Below are positions 9,238 to 10,489 of a stretch of DNA of 10,489 nucleotides, piece by piece. This DNA is from Acanthamoeba lenticulata (Eukaryota; Discosea; Longamoebia; Acanthamoebidae), in assembly GCA_002179805.1 (NCBI GenBank), contig NAVB01000663.1, positions 1 through 10,489 on the forward strand, in the 5' to 3' direction. Within the stretch, counting starts at the first letter, position 1, and each line of letters starts with the position of its first letter. A program made the position numbers and the translations under genes. The notes below the pieces were generated by a model, which saw nothing but the letters and a program-made list of their open reading frames with translations, ran no database searches and was not told the DNA's origin.

Positions 9238-9984
9238 ATGATGGATCGCCGCAGCGAGCAGCAATCGTTGCGAAGGAGACCGCCGACAGTGAAGCTGCTA
9301 ATGATCGGCAACTCGGGCGTCGGCAAGTCGTGCCTCCTGCTGCGGTTTGCCGACGACGAGTTCAAGCATTCGTTCATCCCCACTATCGGCATCGACTTCC
9401 GAGTTCGTGAGGTGGCCGTTGAGGACGCCCGCCTGCGACTGCAAGTGTGGGACACGGCCGGCCAGGAGCGCTTCAGTACGTTGTGCACCTCCACTTGCTC
9501 CTCCTCAACGCCTCCATACTGACTTGCTGCCCATACAGAAACGATCACACAGGCCTACTACCGCGGCGCACAAGGCGTGGCGCTGGTCTACGACGCCACG
9601 GACATCAAGAGCTTCCAGGCCATTGGCAGCTGGGTTAAAAGTCTGGAGCAATGTGCGTCAAAGAGTATCATCAAGGTGCTTGTGGCCAACAAGTGCGACG
9701 CGCTTGAGAAGCGCGAGGTGACGACCGAGGAAGGCCAAAAGCTGGCCGCGGCCAACGGGCTCAAGTACTTTGAAACGTCGGCCAAGACTGGCTTGAACGT
9801 GGAAGACGTCTTCATGACGCTGGCCAAGGAGATCAAGCATCAGACCATCGACCCCATGCGGCAGGCCTACCCGGATGCCTTTAGCGACGAGCTCATCAGC
9901 GACGACGGCTCGAAGAAGGGCGTCGTCGAGCTCCGACCTTCCTCCTCCAAGAACAACTTCCTCCAGAACTGCTGCTCGTCATAA
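9238..9984 (+). CDS. Rab-family small GTPase, Rab8/Rab1-like (2 exons, ~227 aa)
   Basis: Rab GTPases switch between GDP and GTP on membranes to direct vesicle traffic. Exon 1 is 9238-9475, exon 2 is 9539-9984, and the 63-nt GTACGT...CATACAG intron splits a Lys codon inside ERFKTIT. Landmarks: P-loop GNSGVGKS (24-31); switch I PTIGIDF with T49; WDTAGQE (71-77); the RabF motif YYRGAQG; NKCD (130-133); ETSAK (158-162); and a C-terminal CCSS whose paired cysteines are the geranylgeranylation site. The catalytic Gln is present, so this is an active GTPase. Its effector region looks most like Rab8/Rab10/Rab1, but the hypervariable tail does not settle the subtype. I chose the ATG at 9238 (another follows at 9241) because it gives a normal short Rab N-terminus. 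The frame is open further upstream with ATGs at 9172, 9013 and 8992, so a longer form cannot be excluded. The gene is divergent from the AAA gene and has a poly(A) signal downstream. Confidence 0.95.
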
Positions 9985-10048
9985 GAAACTTTGGCTAGCT
10001 GGCCGATAGCAGGTGGTTGGCAGAGCGCCATCTAACCCCGACAGCCAC

Positions 10049-10054
10049 AATAAA
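10049..10054 (+). terminator. Poly(A) signal AATAAA of the Rab gene
   Basis: A canonical AATAAA (part of AATAAATAAG) lies 65 bases after the Rab stop and only 68 bases before the next gene's ATG. Termination and the next promoter therefore share a gap of about 137 bp. Confidence 0.65.
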
Positions 10055-10121
10055 TAAGGCAAATTATTTAAAAAACGTGAGAGGAAAATTGCGTTTCGCT
10101 TCACAAGTACCTGGGTGAAAG

Positions 10122-10489
10122 ATGAAGAAGCTGCTGGGGCGCTTCACCCACTCCAAGCACTCTTCTTCCTCTCCGTTGCCAACCCTACGATTGGGTGAAG
10201 ATGGGGCCGCTCTACCGCCGCCGTCGACGGCGTACGCCGGCCGCAGCCTGGTTGGGTGCGACGTGTGTTCGAAGATCATTCCCCAGGCCGGGGACGAGCT
10301 GACTCCCGACCAACTGCAGTTCGCCGTCCCCGAGGCCGCCGCCGGTGGTTGTGTGCGGTACCACTGCCTCGAGTGTGCTGACTTTGACGTGTGCGCTTCG
10401 TGCTACGAGTCCCGCTTCGACCGCACCCTCCACGACCACCCCTTCTCTCGCGAAACAGGTTCCCTTCTCTTCTCTTTATTTTTATTTTA
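10122..10489 (+). CDS. ZZ-type zinc-finger protein, N-terminus (partial, runs off right edge)
   Basis: The ATG at 10122 opens MKKLLGRFTHSKHSSSSPLP, a basic, Ser-rich head. A ZZ zinc finger follows at about residues 46-106: CDVC (46-49), then after a long insert VRYHCLEC (78-85), DFDVCASCY (87-95) and H104/H106. C46/C49/C82/C85/C91/C94/H104/H106 make the eight-ligand cross-brace that binds two zinc ions. ZZ domains bind short peptides, often histone tails or N-terminal degrons, and occur in p62/NBR1, HERC2, dystrophin and ubiquitin ligases. The rest of the protein is outside the window, so which of these it is cannot be said. The frame stays open to the edge, but a possible donor (ACAG/GTTCCC, GT at 10459) is followed by a very pyrimidine-rich stretch, so the true exon may end at 10458. 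The start follows the Rab poly(A) signal closely. Confidence 0.8.
   Translation, partial: MKKLLGRFTHSKHSSSSPLPTLRLGEDGAALPPPSTAYAGRSLVGCDVCSKIIPQAGDELTPDQLQFAVPEAAAGGCVRYHCLECADFDVCASCYESRFDRTLHDHPFSRETGSLLFSLFLF

Overview
The window looks like nuclear DNA of a free-living amoeba, most likely Acanthamoeba or a close relative. The left edge encodes an actin that matches the Acanthamoeba protein as I remember it. Coding DNA is GC-rich. Genes are dense, on both strands, and cut by many short introns: I place 17 introns of 49-114 nt by reading-frame continuity, and 11 of them begin with GTAC. Intergenic gaps are short, and AATAAA signals lie just after two of the plus-strand genes. I see no bacterial, viral, CRISPR or mobile-element signal.

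Layout, left to right. (1) 1-839, minus: N-terminal 279 residues of actin, running off the left edge. (2) 840-1817: about 1 kb with the actin promoter and otherwise non-coding DNA. (3) 1818-4107, minus: six-exon F-box protein of about 642 aa with a long acidic, low-complexity tail. (4) 4108-4246: 139 bp shared divergent promoter. (5) 4247-4568, plus: two-exon, about 90-aa tail-anchored membrane protein resembling TRIQK, with an AATAAA signal at 4622. (6) 4925-5841, minus: four-exon eIF4E-family cap-binding protein of 210 aa. (7) 6061-8931, minus: eight-exon, about 770-aa double AAA+ ATPase with a decayed first ATPase domain, most like PEX6. (8) 8932-9237: divergent promoter. (9) 9238-9984, plus: two-exon Rab GTPase of about 227 aa, with an AATAAA signal at 10049. 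(10) 10122 to the right edge, plus: start of a ZZ zinc-finger protein.

The genes are housekeeping types (cytoskeleton, ubiquitin ligase adaptor, membrane protein, translation, organelle ATPase, vesicle traffic). I see no operon or shared pathway; their proximity seems to reflect a compact genome. The points most worth checking are the TRIQK-like gene outside animals, the variant eIF4E, the dead first ATPase domain, a Myc-type nuclear localisation motif in the F-box protein, and two stop-free introns of 3n length in that same gene. I do not see a novel defence or mobile system here. All exon boundaries were placed by eye, without transcripts.
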